Below are positions 23,435 to 23,765 of a DNA stretch of 23,765 nt, one piece after another (position 1 is the first letter of the stretch; every line of letters begins with the position of its first letter). Where the stretch lies: assembly GCA_030151885.1 (NCBI GenBank), contig JASLCG010000119.1:1-23765 (forward strand), in the 5' to 3' direction. This stretch comes from Bacteroides sp. GTDB taxonomy: Bacteria > Bacteroidota > Bacteroidia > Bacteroidales > Bacteroidaceae. Below the pieces are notes generated by a model that was not told the DNA's origin, made no database searches, and was given only the letters and a program-made list of their open reading frames with translations. The position numbers and the translations under genes are program-made.

Positions 23435-23765
23435 AGCTGATTATATTTTATAATCGTTTAAATGCCAATAGATAATTATTAAATGTTAATCAAGAATTAA
23501 GGTTGTGTTTTTATTTATATATTTAATATTAGTGCAATATAGTAATTAATTTTATTAAATACAAAACATTTAGATGTTTTTATTTGTAAATTAAATAAGG
23601 GTTATTTGTTTTAATGATTAATATTATTTAAAAATATTGTCTTCTATGTTTGTGATTTAAATATATTTTAAAAAGTGTTTTTAGTTAGTAAATAAGCCAA
23701 AAAGTGTTGTTTGGGTTTAAATAGCAGTTAATTCAACTCATAAATAATTTTATGACTACATTTAG
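23435..23765. other. AT-rich region upstream of susC
   Basis: No gene, consensus TAnnTTTG box or known regulatory site seen on either strand. A small hairpin, AAAACAT/ATGTTTT, lies at 23563-23580. It probably contains the susC promoter and leader, but I cannot place it. Confidence 0.4.

Overview
The window looks like a chromosomal segment of a low-G+C member of the Bacteroidota, most likely order Bacteroidales. The evidence is a SusC/SusD pair, a fimbrillin-like lipoprotein with a FISUMP C-terminus, Bacteroidales-type DUF4494 and DUF4738 proteins, a SPOR/HU-CCDC81-type protein, and repeated -7 boxes of the Bacteroidota form TAnnTTTG (some with TTG about 20 bp upstream). The genus cannot be fixed from the sequence alone. 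I saw no tRNA, rRNA, insertion sequence, phage gene or CRISPR array.

Layout. 1-2036 (minus): 5' part of a DUF4494 gene, then a two-gene unit of a membrane HU-like/SPOR protein and a zinc-ribbon FHA protein. 2319-4514 (plus): UDP-glucose 6-dehydrogenase and a DUF4738-type lipoprotein. 4524-7029 (minus): a DEAD-box RNA helicase and phosphoserine phosphatase SerB. 7308-10213 (plus): a thioredoxin-fold protein without its CXXC, a 488-base non-coding stretch rich in hairpins, and a long-form amidophosphoribosyltransferase. 10314-14871 (minus): fimbrillin/FISUMP lipoprotein, cytoplasmic L-asparaginase, and trpB preceded by a complete transcription attenuator. 15122-17422 (plus): YqhD-type alcohol dehydrogenase, HdeD-like DUF308 protein and a minimal MscS channel, apparently one operon. 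17551-17638: four degenerate units of 22 bp. 17667-23413 (minus): a small membrane protein and a susD/susC outer-membrane uptake pair.

The most striking element is at 14714-14924. It contains a consensus Bacteroidota promoter, a 20-residue leader peptide with three consecutive Trp codons, a candidate antiterminator strand overlapping the leader stop codon, and a strong intrinsic terminator just before trpB. The trpB gene stands alone: no other trp gene is in the window, and the next gene on the strand is asparaginase. The rest is mostly housekeeping (serine, purine and tryptophan metabolism, RNA helicase, sugar nucleotide synthesis) with envelope and nutrient-uptake functions. Several unusually structured untranslated regions (7184-7307, 7864-8038, 8170-8294) have no identity I can name. 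I do not see a defence system or other multi-gene novel system; the novelty here lies in RNA-level regulation and intergenic repeats.
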